A DNA stretch of 64,000 nt, taken from assembly GCA_902604055.1 (NCBI GenBank), contig CACKXA010000002.1, forward strand, positions 1 through 64,000, given 5' to 3'. Below the pieces are notes generated by a model that saw nothing but the letters and a program-made list of their open reading frames with translations, was not told the origin of the DNA and did no database searches. Origin of the DNA: an uncultured Pelagibacteraceae bacterium. GTDB taxonomy: Bacteria > Pseudomonadota > Alphaproteobacteria > Pelagibacterales > Pelagibacteraceae. Positions 26,829 through 37,727 of this stretch are shown in pieces. A program made the position numbers and the translations under genes. The stretch's first letter is position 1. Every line of letters begins with the position of its first letter.

Positions 26829-27697
26829 AGAAAATCATAATTTTGATGCCAGTCTATAATGACTGGGAATCCCTGAACAAATTATTATTTGAAATAAATC
26901 AAGTTGTACAAAATTTATCAGGCTATAATTTTCAATGTGTTGTGATTAATGACTGTTCAGCTGTAGAAAGATCTAAAATAGATAAACCAAAAAATCTAGT
27001 CTCTTTAAGGATAGTTAATATGAAAAAGAATCAAGGACATGCCAGATGTAACGCAACAGGTTTAAGGTATATTAATTCAAATATAAACTATGATTATGTA
27101 ATCGTTATGGATAGTGATGGTGAAGATAGACCAATTGAAATAAAGGATTTAGTAAACGAAATATCAAAAAATCCAAGCGTGTCTGTAGTTGCTAAAAGAG
27201 TAAAAAGATCTGAAGGATTTATATTTCAATCTTTGTATCAGTTACATAAACTAATAACTTATATTTTTACAGGAAAAATAATTAATTTTGGAAATTATTC
27301 TTGTTTAACAAAAAAAGATGTAAATATTCTATCTAATAGTGCAAGTTTGTGGTGCAGTTTTTCTGGGACTTTAAAAAAAAATTTACCAAATTTTAGTAAA
27401 GTAGACTCGATAAGGGGTTCAAGATATTTTGGTCCTTCAAAAATGTCACTTTTAAATCTTATTATTCATTCATTTTCAATAATATCGGTTTTTAAATATA
27501 CAGTTTTCCTTAGATCTGCCTTTATGATTATAGCATTATCTTTTTTAACAAACGTAATAGGTTTAGCAGCCTTAATATTTCAAGTTTTGATAGTATTTTT
27601 CAGTTTATTAATATTTTTAGTATCAAAAAGAGAAAATGAAAAAGAATTAATAAAAAGTAATGAAAATATTTTAAATGATAATGATATTTTACACTAA
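26825..27697 (+). CDS. GT2-family glycosyltransferase with C-terminal membrane anchors
   Basis: 290 residues from the ATG at 26825, which overlaps the previous stop as ATGA; an ATG at 26807 is in frame but less likely. The N-terminal GT-A fold has ILMPVYNDW, VINDCS and the metal-binding MDSDGEDRP. Two hydrophobic helices at the C-terminus (about 222-270) resemble polyprenyl-phosphate sugar transferases such as ArnC or dolichyl-phosphate mannose synthase. With the ArnT-like gene it may form a two-step donor-and-transfer system; the product is unknown. Confidence 0.85.
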   Translation: MKKIIILMPVYNDWESLNKLLFEINQVVQNLSGYNFQCVVINDCSAVERSKIDKPKNLVSLRIVNMKKNQGHARCNATGLRYINSNINYDYVIVMDSDGEDRPIEIKDLVNEISKNPSVSVVAKRVKRSEGFIFQSLYQLHKLITYIFTGKIINFGNYSCLTKKDVNILSNSASLWCSFSGTLKKNLPNFSKVDSIRGSRYFGPSKMSLLNLIIHSFSIISVFKYTVFLRSAFMIIALSFLTNVIGLAALIFQVLIVFFSLLIFLVSKRENEKELIKSNENILNDNDILH

Positions 27698-27810
27698 TAG
27701 ATTGTATTTTGAGTCTGTAGTAGAATCAAAAAGGAATCAAAAGGAGAACATTTATTTTAAGATTTTTACTAATGTGTACAGTTTTAAAATGATCGACTAA
27801 TTATGAAAAT

Positions 27811-28182
27811 ATGGGGGACAATGTGAAAAAACTGAGGTGTCACTGCGGAGAATTTGAAGCAGATATAGATATTAAAAATTTTGAAAAAGTTGTTAGATGT
27901 AATTGTTCTATATGCAAAAGGAAGGGTGCGATTATGTCTATGGTTAAAAACGAGAACTTTAAAATAGTTAAGGGAAAAAATAAGCTAAAGTTGTACCAAT
28001 TTCACTCAAAAGCCGCTAAACATTATTTTTGTTCAAACTGCGGGATTTATACTCATCATAACCCTAGAATAGACCCAACACTCACAGGTTTTAACATGGG
28101 ATGTATAGATGAGATTGATACTTCTAAAATTGAAGACATTAAAATACTAGACGGACAAAATCATATTCTGGACAAAAAATAA
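27811..28182 (+). CDS. GFA/CENP-V family zinc protein
   Basis: 123 residues of the glutathione-dependent formaldehyde-activating-like fold. Zinc ligands are visible as CHCGEFEADI, CNCSICKRKG and FCSNCGIYTHH. Most family members have no proven activity, so the formaldehyde link is not asserted. A GTG at 27823, preceded by GGGGGAC, is an alternative start four codons in. It lies 113 bp after the glycosyltransferase pair and 5 bp before glycerate kinase. Confidence 0.88.
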   Translation: MGDNVKKLRCHCGEFEADIDIKNFEKVVRCNCSICKRKGAIMSMVKNENFKIVKGKNKLKLYQFHSKAAKHYFCSNCGIYTHHNPRIDPTLTGFNMGCIDEIDTSKIEDIKILDGQNHILDKK

Positions 28183-28187
28183 TTACA

Positions 28188-29105
28188 ATGGATTTTAATA
28201 ATAATGAGTATCTATTAATTAAAAAAAGATACTTAAAATTTTTACGACGAAGAGAAACACAAGGCAAACCAATAATAGATAAAATCGGGAAATTAAATAA
28301 TTTTTATTTACCACTTTCTAAATGGATTTACTCAATCTATAAAAAAGATAATAAATTAAAAATAATTGGTTTATCAGGTGGACAAGGAGCTGGTAAAAGC
28401 ACCATCACGGCAATTTTAAAATTTATCTTAAAGTTTAGATATAGATTAGATTTGTGTATTTTCTCAATAGACGATTTTTACAAAACTAAATTTGAAAGAA
28501 AAAAAATGTCTGAAAGAATTCACCCTCTTTTTTTGACAAGAGGAGTTCCAGGAACACATGATTTAAAATTTATAAATCAAACAATTAATAATTTAAAAAA
28601 AAAAAATTTTAAACCTGTAATGATTCCTAGATTCGATAAATCAATAGATGATAGAGCAAAAAAAACTAAGTGGGTTAAAATAAAAAAACCACCGAATATA
28701 ATTATTTTTGAAGGCTGGTGTGTTGGAGCTAGACATCAGAAGATTAGTGATCTCAAAAAACCTTTAAATATAATTGAAAAAAAATATGACCCAGATTTAA
28801 AATGGAGAAAAAAAGTCAACGATCAATTAAAAAGAAATTATAAAAATACTTTTAATAAAGTCGACAAATTAGTATATTTAAAGGCTCCAAGTTTTAAACA
28901 TATATTTATTTGGCGTTTACTTCAGGAAAAAAAATTAGAATTGACATCAAAAAATAAAGATATTATGTCAAAATCTAAAATAAAAGATTTTATAATGTAC
29001 TATGAAAGGATTACAAAACAAATGATGAAAGATTTCCCAAAAATTTCAGATTTAACCATTTTTTTAGATAAAAATCATAGATCTAAAAAGATGAAATATT
29101 TTTAA
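28188..29105 (+). CDS. D-glycerate 3-kinase, GLYK type
   Basis: P-loop kinase expected to convert D-glycerate to 3-phosphoglycerate. 305 residues. Walker A GGQGAGKS is at 64-71; FSIDDFYKTKFERKKMSERIHPLFLTRGVPGTHDL is the family signature, with the Asp pair and the RG-PGTHD substrate segment; and a later IIFEGWCVGARHQ matches. It is homologous to the plant photorespiratory enzyme and bacterial phosphoribulokinase/uridine-kinase folds. In SAR11 it would feed glycolate-derived glycerate into central metabolism, which is inference. Confidence 0.88.
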   Translation: MDFNNNEYLLIKKRYLKFLRRRETQGKPIIDKIGKLNNFYLPLSKWIYSIYKKDNKLKIIGLSGGQGAGKSTITAILKFILKFRYRLDLCIFSIDDFYKTKFERKKMSERIHPLFLTRGVPGTHDLKFINQTINNLKKKNFKPVMIPRFDKSIDDRAKKTKWVKIKKPPNIIIFEGWCVGARHQKISDLKKPLNIIEKKYDPDLKWRKKVNDQLKRNYKNTFNKVDKLVYLKAPSFKHIFIWRLLQEKKLELTSKNKDIMSKSKIKDFIMYYERITKQMMKDFPKISDLTIFLDKNHRSKKMKYF

Positions 29106-29108
29106 ACA

Positions 29109-30398
29109 ATGAAAAAAATTTTAGTTTTATTTACGTTATTAATTAATTCTGCTAGTGCAGAAAGCAATCTTCAATATTTCATTGATGAAGCGTTGAAAAA
29201 TAATCTAAAATTAAATGCTGAGAGAAAAAATCATAAATCAATAAAACAGAATATCAATATTTCAAGAAGTGAATTTTTACCAAGTGTCTCTTTGTCGGGA
29301 GATCAAAGTAGTTCTCAATCTACTAACAAAACGAACCAAAGTGGCACAAGTTTGTCTGACTCAAATCTTGATTCAGAGACAAAGACGATATCAGTTGATC
29401 AAAAAATATTTCAAGGATTTAAAGGCTTTAATTCTTTAAAAAAATCTGAGTTAGAGGTTAAACAAGCAGATTTAAAGCTTAAACAAGTAGAACAACAAAC
29501 AATTTTAGATACTGTTTCAGCATATTTTGATTTTATTTATAAAACTAAAAGTGAGACTTTCAACTTATCAAATGTGAATTTGTTTGAGAGACAAGTTGAG
29601 TCTGATAGCGCTAGATTGCAGAAGGGTGAAATTACTTTAACAGATCTAGCTCAAGCTGAGTCTTCCCTTGCTGGAGCTAATGCAAATCTTATTAAAGCAA
29701 AAACAGAACTTCAAGCCTCAAAAACAAATTTTGAAAGAGTAGTCCGAAAAAAGGCCCCCGATTCAATCGATAATTACACAAAAGTAGAAATAGGATTACC
29801 TGACTCACTGCAAGAGGCTATTGCTATTGCAAAATTGAATAACTCAGACTTGATAATTGCTAAATTAGATTATCAGATAGCTGAAAAAGATCTGAATATA
29901 GAAAAGGCAAAATTATCTCCTTCAGCATCTATAAATTATTCAAAATCAGAAAATAAAGATTATAGTTCTACAATTGATGAAATTGATCAAGAAACTGTTA
30001 AGGCTACAATTACTTGGCCGATAATTAAGGGAGGAGAGAATATTTCTTCAATTAAAAAATCAACATTAAAAAAGCAAAGATCCTTGCTATTATCTGAGGA
30101 TGCTGAAAATAGAGCTATTACGGATACCACTAATGCATGGTCGAAATACCAGTCATCAGAAAGTGTGTTAAGAGCTACAGAAGCTCAGTTAAAAGCTGCT
30201 GAAATTGCCAATGAAGGGATTACATTAGAATATGACTCTGGTAACACTAGAACAACGCTTGAAGTTATTCAGTCTAGAAGTTTACTACTCGAGGCTAGAG
30301 ATGCATTTACGAGAGCCGAGAGAGATTTTATGATTTCGCAGTTTGAGCTTGCTTTTAAATTAGGAACTTTGTCTTTAGGCTCTATTAAGTCTCTATAA
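29109..30398 (+). CDS. tolC: TolC-family outer-membrane channel protein
   Basis: Outer-membrane tunnel of type I secretion or tripartite efflux systems. 429 residues with a signal peptide (MKKILVLFTLLINSASAES). Two OEP repeats of alpha-barrel helices are apparent, with Gln/Ser/Ala heptads and the conserved SVDQKIFQGFKGFNSL and the parallel ATITWPIIKGGENISSI stretches marking the beta-barrel strands. No partner pump or membrane-fusion gene is adjacent; the RND protein at 47493-49964 is of the MMPL kind, not a known TolC partner. Confidence 0.9.
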   Translation: MKKILVLFTLLINSASAESNLQYFIDEALKNNLKLNAERKNHKSIKQNINISRSEFLPSVSLSGDQSSSQSTNKTNQSGTSLSDSNLDSETKTISVDQKIFQGFKGFNSLKKSELEVKQADLKLKQVEQQTILDTVSAYFDFIYKTKSETFNLSNVNLFERQVESDSARLQKGEITLTDLAQAESSLAGANANLIKAKTELQASKTNFERVVRKKAPDSIDNYTKVEIGLPDSLQEAIAIAKLNNSDLIIAKLDYQIAEKDLNIEKAKLSPSASINYSKSENKDYSSTIDEIDQETVKATITWPIIKGGENISSIKKSTLKKQRSLLLSEDAENRAITDTTNAWSKYQSSESVLRATEAQLKAAEIANEGITLEYDSGNTRTTLEVIQSRSLLLEARDAFTRAERDFMISQFELAFKLGTLSLGSIKSL

Positions 30399-30456
30399 AT
30401 GTTAATTTTAAAGGCTTTTTTATATTTCTTGCAAAAAAGAACAAAATGTGTACATT

Positions 30457-30465
30457 TGTTATAAC
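30457..30465 (+). promoter_or_regulatory. Candidate extended -10 promoter of recA
   Basis: TG-T-TATAAC at 30457-30465 is an extended -10 element ending 26 bases before the recA ATG. No convincing -35 is spaced for it, and no GTTC-N7-GTTC LexA box of the alphaproteobacterial type is present in the gap. Confidence 0.35.
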
Positions 30466-30491
30466 GATTCGAACAATAAAAAGGATAAAAA

Positions 30492-31595
30492 ATGACTAAA
30501 AATAATTTAAAGGTTGTTAAGAGTGACAACAAAAAAGAACAAGAATTAAAGGAAAAAAACAAGTCTTTAGAAGCCGCTATAAGCCAAATAGACCAGAATT
30601 TTGGAAAAGGCTCAGTAATGAGACTTGGCCAACAACAGGCTTTAGATGTTGAAGCTATCTCCACGGGATCATTAAGTTTAGATTTGGCCCTTGGAATAGG
30701 AGGTTTGCCAAAAGGAAGAATTATAGAGATATATGGACCAGAATCATCTGGTAAAACAACGCTTGCACTGCAAGTTGTTGCTGAAGCACAAAAAGCAGGC
30801 GGTATATGTGCTTTTGTTGATGCAGAGCATGCAATGGATCCGGTTTATGCAAAAAAACTTGGAGTAAAAACAGAAGAACTTTTGATTTCACAACCTGATA
30901 CAGGAGAACAAGCTTTAGAAATAACTGACACATTAATTAAATCAGGCTCTGTTTCAGTATTGGTCGTTGACTCAGTTGCAGCATTGACACCAAAAGCTGA
31001 ATTAGAAGGAGAAATGGGGGACCATCATGTTGGTCTTCAATCTAGACTTATGAGCCAAGCTTTGAGAAAATTAACTGGTTCAGTTTCAAAATCAAATACA
31101 ATGGTTATTTTTATAAACCAAATTAGAATGAAAATCGGTGTTATGTTTGGAAATCCAGAAACAACATCAGGCGGTAATGCCTTAAAATTTTATTCATCAG
31201 TGAGAATGGATATAAGAAGAATAGGAGCCATTAAAGATAAAGATCAAATAATTGGAAATTCAACTAGGGTAAAAGTTATTAAAAATAAAGTAGCTCCACC
31301 TTTTAAAGTTGTAGAGTTTGATTTAATGTATGGAAAAGGTATTAGCAAAGTTGGAGAACTAGTCGATCTTGGTGCTAAAGCAGGTGTAGTTGAGAAATCC
31401 GGTGCTTGGTACGCTTATAAGGGTGAAAAGATTGGGCAAGGCAGAGAAAACGCTAAAATTTACCTAGAAAAAAATCCAAATATTGCAGCTGAAATCGAAA
31501 AAGTTATTCGAGATAAAGCAGCAGCAATTTCAAAAGAATTAGAAGGAAATCCTTCGCCAAACGAAAAAATTAGCGAAGAAAAAGAAGACAAATAG
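30492..31595 (+). CDS. recA: Recombinase RecA
   Basis: DNA strand-exchange ATPase for homologous recombination and repair. 367 residues. Walker [33 protein letters not shown] and loop 2 around [22 protein letters not shown] are all present. The N-terminal extension of about 30 residues is Lys/Asn-rich, and the C-terminal tail is acidic as usual (EEKEDK). AAAGGATAAAAA before the ATG contains a usable Shine-Dalgarno site. A hairpin at 31618-31643 closes the unit. Confidence 0.98.
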   Translation: MTKNNLKVVKSDNKKEQELKEKNKSLEAAISQIDQNFGKGSVMRLGQQQALDVEAISTGSLSLDLALGIGGLPKGRIIEIYGPESSGKTTLALQVVAEAQKAGGICAFVDAEHAMDPVYAKKLGVKTEELLISQPDTGEQALEITDTLIKSGSVSVLVVDSVAALTPKAELEGEMGDHHVGLQSRLMSQALRKLTGSVSKSNTMVIFINQIRMKIGVMFGNPETTSGGNALKFYSSVRMDIRRIGAIKDKDQIIGNSTRVKVIKNKVAPPFKVVEFDLMYGKGISKVGELVDLGAKAGVVEKSGAWYAYKGEKIGQGRENAKIYLEKNPNIAAEIEKVIRDKAAAISKELEGNPSPNEKISEEKEDK

Positions 31596-31617
31596 TTTAA
31601 TTGCCATCTTAAAATTA

Positions 31618-31643
31618 AAACGGGAGAAATGCTTCTCCCGTTT
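31618..31643 (+). terminator. Rho-independent terminator after recA
   Basis: AAACGGGAGAA and TTCTCCCGTTT form an 11-bp perfect stem around the loop ATGC. The T run is short (part of the stem, then CCC), so it is weaker than the proteorhodopsin terminator. The base-paired A and T ends could allow use in both directions. Confidence 0.7.
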
Positions 31644-31769
31644 CCCATGAAACAACAACTAATAATTGATTCATTCTATATATAGTATCTTATACCTCTA
31701 GTTGAAAAATAATTAGTATACAAAGTTCACTAAATTTAGTTCAATTGACTAACTCAACATGGAGGGTAA

Positions 31770-33323
31770 ATGAGTACACAACAAGCAAAAAGCTCGAAAG
31801 TGTCTTCAGCTCTAGATACCTCTCATTTAAAAGTAAAATTTCCATTTAAAGCTAAATACGGCAATTATATAAATGGTAAATTTGTAGAACCAAAATCAGG
31901 CAAATATTTTGATAACGCTAGCCCGATAAATAATGAGAAAATCTGTTCAGTTGCACGATCGAATGAAAAAGACGTAGATGCTGCATTAGATGCAGCTCAC
32001 GCAGCTTTCCCAGAATGGGGAAAGACAGACATCACTACTAGATCAAATATTTTAAACAAAATAGCTGATGTTATTGAAAAAAATCTAAACTTATTAGCAA
32101 CAGCTGAATGTTTAGACAATGGAAAGCCAATAAGAGAGTGTATGGCAGCAGACTTGCCATTAGTAATTGATCATTGGAGATATTTTGCTGGAGTAATAAG
32201 AGCAGAAGAAGGATCAATTGCTGAAATAAGTAATAATCAATACTCTTACAATTTTCACGAACCTTTAGGAGTTGTAGGTCAGATTATTCCTTGGAACTTT
32301 CCATTATTAATGGCAACATGGAAATTAGCCCCAGCTCTTGCAGCAGGGAACTGTGTTGTATTGAAACCAGCTGAACAAACACCAGCATCTATTAATGTTT
32401 TAATGGAACTTATTGGAGATTTATTACCTCCAGGTGTAGTTAACATTGTTAGCGGTTTTGGATTGGAAGCGGGTAAACCTTTAGCATCTTCTAAAAGAGT
32501 AGCAAAAGTAGCATTTACCGGTGAAACAACTACTGGAAGATTGATTATGCAGTACGCTGCACAAAACATAATTCCAATTACTTTGGAGTTAGGTGGAAAA
32601 TCTCCAAACATTTTCTTTGAAGACGTCATGGAAAAAGATGATGACTTCTTTGATAAGTGTATTGAAGGTTTTGTTATGTTCAATCTAAACCAAGGTGAAG
32701 TTTGTACTTGTCCAAGTAGAGCTTTAATTCAAGAGTCAATCTATGATAAATTCATGGAGAGAGCAATCGCAAGAACTAAAGCTGTAAAACAAGACAATCC
32801 TTTAAAAATGGAAACAATGATTGGAGCTCAAGTGTCATTAGAGCAGATGGAAAAAATTAAATCTTATCTTGATCTTGGTAAAAAGGAGGGAGCTAAAGTT
32901 CTAGCTGGAGGAAGTGTAGCTAAACTTAATAGTGGATTGGAGAAAGGAAACTATATCCAACCAACTATTTTTGAAGCTAAAAACAATATGCGTATCTCTC
33001 AAGAAGAGATCTTTGGACCAGTTGTATCAGTGATTAAATTTAAAGATGAAGCAGAGGCATTAAAAATTGCTAATGATACTCTTTATGGTTTAGGAGCCGC
33101 AGTATGGACTAGAGATGGCAATACAGCTCACAGAATGGGTAGAGGAATACAAGCAGGAATAGTGTGGACAAATTGTTATCATGCTTATCCAGCTCACTCG
33201 CCATTTGGTGGTTATAAACAGTCAGGAGTGGGAAGAGAAACTCATAAAATGATGCTTAACCATTATAGACAAAATAAAAATTTACATGTTTCTTACGCTG
33301 AGAAGAAATTGGGATTCTTTTAA
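31770..33323 (+). CDS. NAD(P)-dependent aldehyde dehydrogenase (acetaldehyde/aliphatic type)
   Basis: Oxidises a small aldehyde to its acid. 517 residues. [14 protein letters not shown] carries the general-base Glu, C312 in [12 protein letters not shown] is the nucleophile, and [13 protein letters not shown] follows. The CTCPSRA context and the DUF779 gene downstream are typical of acetaldehyde dehydrogenases of the ExaC/AldA group. GGAGGG four bases before the ATG is a strong Shine-Dalgarno site. The physiological aldehyde is not known; products of alcohol or small C2 oxidation are plausible. Confidence 0.93.
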   Translation: MSTQQAKSSKVSSALDTSHLKVKFPFKAKYGNYINGKFVEPKSGKYFDNASPINNEKICSVARSNEKDVDAALDAAHAAFPEWGKTDITTRSNILNKIADVIEKNLNLLATAECLDNGKPIRECMAADLPLVIDHWRYFAGVIRAEEGSIAEISNNQYSYNFHEPLGVVGQIIPWNFPLLMATWKLAPALAAGNCVVLKPAEQTPASINVLMELIGDLLPPGVVNIVSGFGLEAGKPLASSKRVAKVAFTGETTTGRLIMQYAAQNIIPITLELGGKSPNIFFEDVMEKDDDFFDKCIEGFVMFNLNQGEVCTCPSRALIQESIYDKFMERAIARTKAVKQDNPLKMETMIGAQVSLEQMEKIKSYLDLGKKEGAKVLAGGSVAKLNSGLEKGNYIQPTIFEAKNNMRISQEEIFGPVVSVIKFKDEAEALKIANDTLYGLGAAVWTRDGNTAHRMGRGIQAGIVWTNCYHAYPAHSPFGGYKQSGVGRETHKMMLNHYRQNKNLHVSYAEKKLGFF

Positions 33324-33338
33324 CCAATAATATATACT

Positions 33339-33363
33339 GGCCCATGATTCTAAATCATGGGCC
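33339..33363. repeat. 11-bp perfect inverted repeat between the aldehyde dehydrogenase and DUF779 genes
   Basis: GGCCCATGATT (33339-33349) and AATCATGGGCC (33353-33363) form a perfect 11-bp stem around CTA. No T tract follows, so it is not an ordinary terminator. It spans a possible ATG of the DUF779 gene and could instead act on translation or as an mRNA processing or stability hairpin. Confidence 0.8.
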
Positions 33364-33374
33364 GAACATCAAAA

Positions 33375-33731
33375 ATGAAAGTATCTGCAACACAATCAGC
33401 TTTAAAACTTCTATCTAAACTTCAAGAAAAATATGGTGAGAAGCTAATGTTTCATCAATCTGGAGGATGTTGTGATGGCAGCGCTCCTATGTGCTTCCAA
33501 GAAGGTGAATTTCCTTTAGGTGATAATGATATCAAACTGGGTGAAATAGGAGGTGTTCCTTTTTATATGAATGGTGATCAATATGAAAAGTGGAAACATA
33601 CCGACCTTACTATAGACGCTGTAAAGGGAATAGGTGGGATGTTTTCATTAGATAACGGAACAGGAGAAAGATTTTTAACAAAATCTGAAATTTGCTTAGT
33701 AGTTGATAACGAAGAGCAAAAAACTGGCTAA
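33375..33731 (+). CDS. DUF779 protein, aldehyde dehydrogenase companion
   Basis: 118 residues from the preferred ATG at 33375. An ATG at 33357 (six codons longer) lies inside a perfect hairpin and is less likely, as family members start close to KVSATQSAL. The conserved core HQSGGCCDGSAPMCF and the GGVPFYMNG stretch define DUF779, which is regularly found beside acetaldehyde dehydrogenases, as here. Its Cys-Cys and Cys residues suggest metal or redox chemistry. The biochemical role is unknown. Confidence 0.85.
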   Translation: MKVSATQSALKLLSKLQEKYGEKLMFHQSGGCCDGSAPMCFQEGEFPLGDNDIKLGEIGGVPFYMNGDQYEKWKHTDLTIDAVKGIGGMFSLDNGTGERFLTKSEICLVVDNEEQKTG

Positions 33732-33774
33732 TCTCTTTATAGACAACCCTATAAATATCTGTATTTAATATTAT

Positions 33775-36450
33775 ATGAGCCAATTTTTGTTGACTGATAT
33801 AAGAGGTAAATTTCTTAACTATTTTAAAAAAAGTAGTCATGAAATAGTAGACTCTAGTAACTTGGTTCCAAATAACGATCCAACACTAATGTTTACCAAC
33901 TCTGGAATGGTTCAGTTCAAAAATGTTTTTACAGGTTTAGAAAAAAGACCATACAAAAGAGCCACCACATCTCAAAAATGTGTAAGAGCAGGAGGAAAAC
34001 ACAATGACTTGGAAAACGTTGGTTATACTCCCCGCCATCACACATTTTTTGAAATGCTAGGAAATTTTTCGTTTGGTGACTATTTTAAAGAGCAAGCAAT
34101 AGATCATGCTTGGAAATTACTTACTAAAGAGTTTCAATTACCTAAAGAAAAACTTTTAGTTACAATTTTTCATGAAGATGAAGAGTCTTTTAATCTATGG
34201 AAAAAAATTGCTGGTCTTAAAGAGGATAAAATAATTAAGATATCAACAGCAGACAATTTTTGGTCAATGGGCGACACTGGACCTTGCGGACCATGTTCAG
34301 AAATATTTTACGATCATGGAGATAAACTTAAAGGAGGTCTACCAGGCAGTACAGATCAAGATGGAGATAGATACATAGAAATATGGAATCTTGTCTTCAT
34401 GCAGTTTGAACAAATTTCAAAAGATAAAAGAATTAATCTACCTAAACCATCTGTAGACACAGGAATGGGTCTTGAAAGAATGACAGCAGTTCTTCAAGGA
34501 ACACATGATAACTATAAAATTGATCATTTTAAAAAATTAATATCTGCCTCGTCAGACATTATCAAATCACCAATCACTGATAAAACTATTGCTAGTCATA
34601 GAGTGATATCAGATCATTTAAGAGCTAGCAGTTTTTTGATAGCTGAGGGAATTTTACCTTCTAATGAGGGTCGCGGATATGTTTTAAGAAGAATAATGAG
34701 AAGAGGAATGAGACATGCGCATTCATTAGGAAGCAAGTCACCAATTTTTTTTAAACTTTTTGATGTTTTACTAAATGAAATGAAAAAAAGTTATCCAGAA
34801 TTAGGAACAGGCAAAGATCTCATAATAGAAACTTTAAAAAATGAGGAAGAGAAATTTTCTTCTCTTCTTGAAAGAGGTATGAAAATTTTAGATGATAATT
34901 TAGATAAAGTACAAAATAATACACTACCAGGCTCAATTGCTTTTAAATTGTACGATACCTATGGTTTCCCCGTAGACTTGACTGCTGATATTTTAAGAAC
35001 AAAAAATATTAAAGTTGACAATTCAGCTTTTGAGCAAGAAATGGAAAAAAGCAAAACTTTAGCAAGAGCTAATTGGAAAGGTTCTGGAGATAAGTCAGTA
35101 GAGGAAAAATGGTTTAAAATTCGAGAAGAACTTAAACCAACAGAATTTTTAGGTTATGAGTTTGAAAAAGCTGAAGGAGTTGTTTTAAAAATTTCTAAAG
35201 ATAATAAATTTGTTGATAGCGCTGAAGTAGGAAGCAATGTTGAAATTATTACAAATCAAACACCTTTTTATGGAGAGTCTGGAGGTCAAGTTGGAGATCA
35301 AGGAATAATTTTTAATTCAGATTGTAAAATTAATATTACTGATACACAAAAAAAAATGGGAGATCTTTTTGTTCATACTGGAAAAATTGAGTCTGGTACA
35401 ATAAAAATCGGCCAAAGCGTTAATCTTGAGATAAATGTTGAAGATAGAAATAGTTCTAAGGCTAATCATTCAGCAACACATTTGCTACATGAGTCTTTAA
35501 GAAGGACTTTAGGTAAACATGTTACTCAAAAAGGGTCATTGGTTTCTCCAGAAAGATTAAGATTTGATTTTAGCCACAACAAACCAATTGAAAAAGAGGA
35601 AATGATTAAGATTAATAAAGTTGTAAATGAAATAGTCGACAGTTCAACTGAGGTACAAACAAGAATAATGACACCTAAAGAAGCAGTTAAAATGGGAGCT
35701 TTAGCTCTTTTTGGAGAAAAGTATGGTGAAGAAGTAAGAGTAGTTTTTATGGGGAAAGAGTCTAATGGTTTTTTTTCTACAGAGCTTTGCGGTGGAACTC
35801 ATGTAAAAAACACAAAAGAAGTAGGCAAATTTAAAGTTATTAGTCAGTCATCAATCGCTTCAGGTGTAAGAAGAGTAGAAGCTTTAAGAGATAAACAGCT
35901 TACAGAGTATGAAAAATCGCAAAAGCAAGATAAATCTACAAAAGAAAAAGCAAGTAAAGAACAACTAGAAAAAATTAAAAAAGAAATATTAAGCTACAAA
36001 ATTAAACCTGATTATAATGAAAGTAATGATTTGGTAGAAAATTTAAAAATTCTTACCAAACAATTAGAAAAATTAAAAATTCAGAATGTAATTAATGATA
36101 AAAGTAAAAATATAATTAAGGATAAAAAAACTGGTAAGTTTATATTAAGACAACAATTTCTTAATGATTTTCCACCTAAGGAATTAAGGAGCATCATAGA
36201 TCAGGGGAAAAAAGATATTAAAAGTGGAGTAATTATTAGCATATCTACTTTTGAGGAAAAAGTGGGAGTTGCAGTTGGAGTCACTAATGATCTTGTTTCA
36301 AAATATGACGCGGTTAATCTTGTAAAATTTGCTTCAGAAATTCTTGATGGAAAAGGTGGAGGAGGAAGAAAAGATTTTGCTCAAGCTGGTGGTACAAATA
36401 AAGATAAAATAGATGAGGCTTTTAAAGCAATAGAAGATGAAATTAGTTAA
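33775..36450 (+). CDS. alaS: Alanine-tRNA ligase
   Basis: Class II synthetase charging tRNA-Ala. 891 residues, full length: catalytic domain ([44 protein letters not shown]), tRNA-recognition domain, editing domain with HxxxH (NHSATHLLH) and CxxxH (CGGTH) zinc ligands, then a C-terminal DHHA1 domain ending [15 protein letters not shown]. It begins 43 bp after the DUF779 gene and overlaps the end of convergent icd by 8 bp. Confidence 0.98.
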   Translation: MSQFLLTDIRGKFLNYFKKSSHEIVDSSNLVPNNDPTLMFTNSGMVQFKNVFTGLEKRPYKRATTSQKCVRAGGKHNDLENVGYTPRHHTFFEMLGNFSFGDYFKEQAIDHAWKLLTKEFQLPKEKLLVTIFHEDEESFNLWKKIAGLKEDKIIKISTADNFWSMGDTGPCGPCSEIFYDHGDKLKGGLPGSTDQDGDRYIEIWNLVFMQFEQISKDKRINLPKPSVDTGMGLERMTAVLQGTHDNYKIDHFKKLISASSDIIKSPITDKTIASHRVISDHLRASSFLIAEGILPSNEGRGYVLRRIMRRGMRHAHSLGSKSPIFFKLFDVLLNEMKKSYPELGTGKDLIIETLKNEEEKFSSLLERGMKILDDNLDKVQNNTLPGSIAFKLYDTYGFPVDLTADILRTKNIKVDNSAFEQEMEKSKTLARANWKGSGDKSVEEKWFKIREELKPTEFLGYEFEKAEGVVLKISKDNKFVDSAEVGSNVEIITNQTPFYGESGGQVGDQGIIFNSDCKINITDTQKKMGDLFVHTGKIESGTIKIGQSVNLEINVEDRNSSKANHSATHLLHESLRRTLGKHVTQKGSLVSPERLRFDFSHNKPIEKEEMIKINKVVNEIVDSSTEVQTRIMTPKEAVKMGALALFGEKYGEEVRVVFMGKESNGFFSTELCGGTHVKNTKEVGKFKVISQSSIASGVRRVEALRDKQLTEYEKSQKQDKSTKEKASKEQLEKIKKEILSYKIKPDYNESNDLVENLKILTKQLEKLKIQNVINDKSKNIIKDKKTGKFILRQQFLNDFPPKELRSIIDQGKKDIKSGVIISISTFEEKVGVAVGVTNDLVSKYDAVNLVKFASEILDGKGGGGRKDFAQAGGTNKDKIDEAFKAIEDEIS

Positions 36451-37657
36451 GCTTCTTTTTAAGGTTTGAGTTTATTGCCTCTAAAAATTGACTTGTTGTT
36501 AAGAATTTTTGATTTTTACTGATTAATATTGCTAGGTCCTTAGTCATAGAACCACTTTCAACAGTTTCTATACAAACTTTTTCAAGATTTTCTGCAAATT
36601 TGATAAGCTCTTGATTTCCATCAAGATTTCCTCTGTGAGATAAACCTCTTGTCCATGCGAATATAGAAGCTATAGGGTTAGTTGATGTTTCTTTTCCTGC
36701 TTGGTGTTGTCTATAGTGTCTAGTTACTGTTCCGTGAGCAGCTTCAGCTTCAGCTATTTTTCCATCTGGAGTTCTTAATACGCTAGTCATCAATCCTAAA
36801 GAACCATACCCTTGTGCGACCGTATCAGACTGGACATCCCCATCATAATTTTTGCATGCCCAAATGTATTTTCCACTCCATTTCATTGCGCATGCAACCA
36901 TATCGTCAATTAATCTGTGCTCATAAGTTATGCCTGATTCCTCAAATTTTTTCTTAAACTCTTTTTGAAACACTTCCTCGAATATATCTTTGAATCTTCC
37001 ATCATATGCTTTTAAAATTGTATTTTTTGATGAAAAATAAACCGGCCATTTTCTTACTAGACCGTAGTTCATACATGCTCTTGCAAAATCTTTAATTGAG
37101 TTATCTAAATTGTACATTGAAAGTGCAATACCAGGCCCGTCAAAATTAAAAACTTCGTGTTCGATTTTATCTTTTCCATCTTCAGACTCCCATTTAACTG
37201 TCATTTTTCCTTTGCCAGGAACCTTAAAATCCGTTGCTTTGTATTGGTCTCCAAAAGCATGTCTGCCTACAATTACGCTATCAGTCCAATGAGGTACTAA
37301 TCTAGGAACATTTTTGCAAATTATTGGTTCTCTGAAAATTGTTCCACCTACAATGTTTCTAATAGTACCATTTGGAGATCTCCACATTTTTTTAAGACTA
37401 AACTCTTTAACACGTGCCTCGTCAGGAGTAATGGTTGCGCATTTTACCCCTGCTCCATATTTTTGAATAGCTTTAGCACAGTCTATTGTAATTTGGTCAT
37501 TAGTTTTATCACGACTTTCCATCCCCAAATCATAGTATTTTAAGTCAATATCTAAGTAGGGTTTGATGAGCTTATCTTTTATAAATGACCAAATAATTCT
37601 AGTCATTTCGTCACCATCTAGCTCAACTACTGGGTTTTTAACTTTAATTTTAGCCAT
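36443..37657 (-). CDS. icd: NADP-dependent isocitrate dehydrogenase, dimeric eukaryotic-like type
   Basis: TCA-cycle enzyme oxidising isocitrate to 2-oxoglutarate and CO2 with NADP. 404 residues, type II (close to mitochondrial and cytosolic eukaryotic IDH) rather than E. coli Icd. Evidence: [18 protein letters not shown] at the N-terminus, the substrate motif [30 protein letters not shown] with the metal-binding Asp pair, and [13 protein letters not shown] with the NADP-binding stretch. It lies divergent from psd across 70 bp. Confidence 0.96.
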   Translation of the reverse strand: MAKIKVKNPVVELDGDEMTRIIWSFIKDKLIKPYLDIDLKYYDLGMESRDKTNDQITIDCAKAIQKYGAGVKCATITPDEARVKEFSLKKMWRSPNGTIRNIVGGTIFREPIICKNVPRLVPHWTDSVIVGRHAFGDQYKATDFKVPGKGKMTVKWESEDGKDKIEHEVFNFDGPGIALSMYNLDNSIKDFARACMNYGLVRKWPVYFSSKNTILKAYDGRFKDIFEEVFQKEFKKKFEESGITYEHRLIDDMVACAMKWSGKYIWACKNYDGDVQSDTVAQGYGSLGLMTSVLRTPDGKIAEAEAAHGTVTRHYRQHQAGKETSTNPIASIFAWTRGLSHRGNLDGNQELIKFAENLEKVCIETVESGSMTKDLAILISKNQKFLTTSQFLEAINSNLKKKLN

Positions 37658-37727
37658 AAAATAAAAATATAGATTGATTTGGTAAGATTTTTATACATAT
37701 TAAGAAAAAATTAGCAAACTTAAAATT

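Noticed and set aside
30399..30491. Possible LexA/SOS box before recA
   Set aside because: Two GAAC sequences exist but about 30 bases apart; the GTTC-N7-GTTC spacing of the alphaproteobacterial box is missing, and the imperfect AACAAA...TTTGTT symmetry is not the known motif.
30269..30664. 131-codon antisense frame across tolC and recA
   Set aside because: It is antisense to two well-supported genes and encodes a low-complexity hydrophobic chain.
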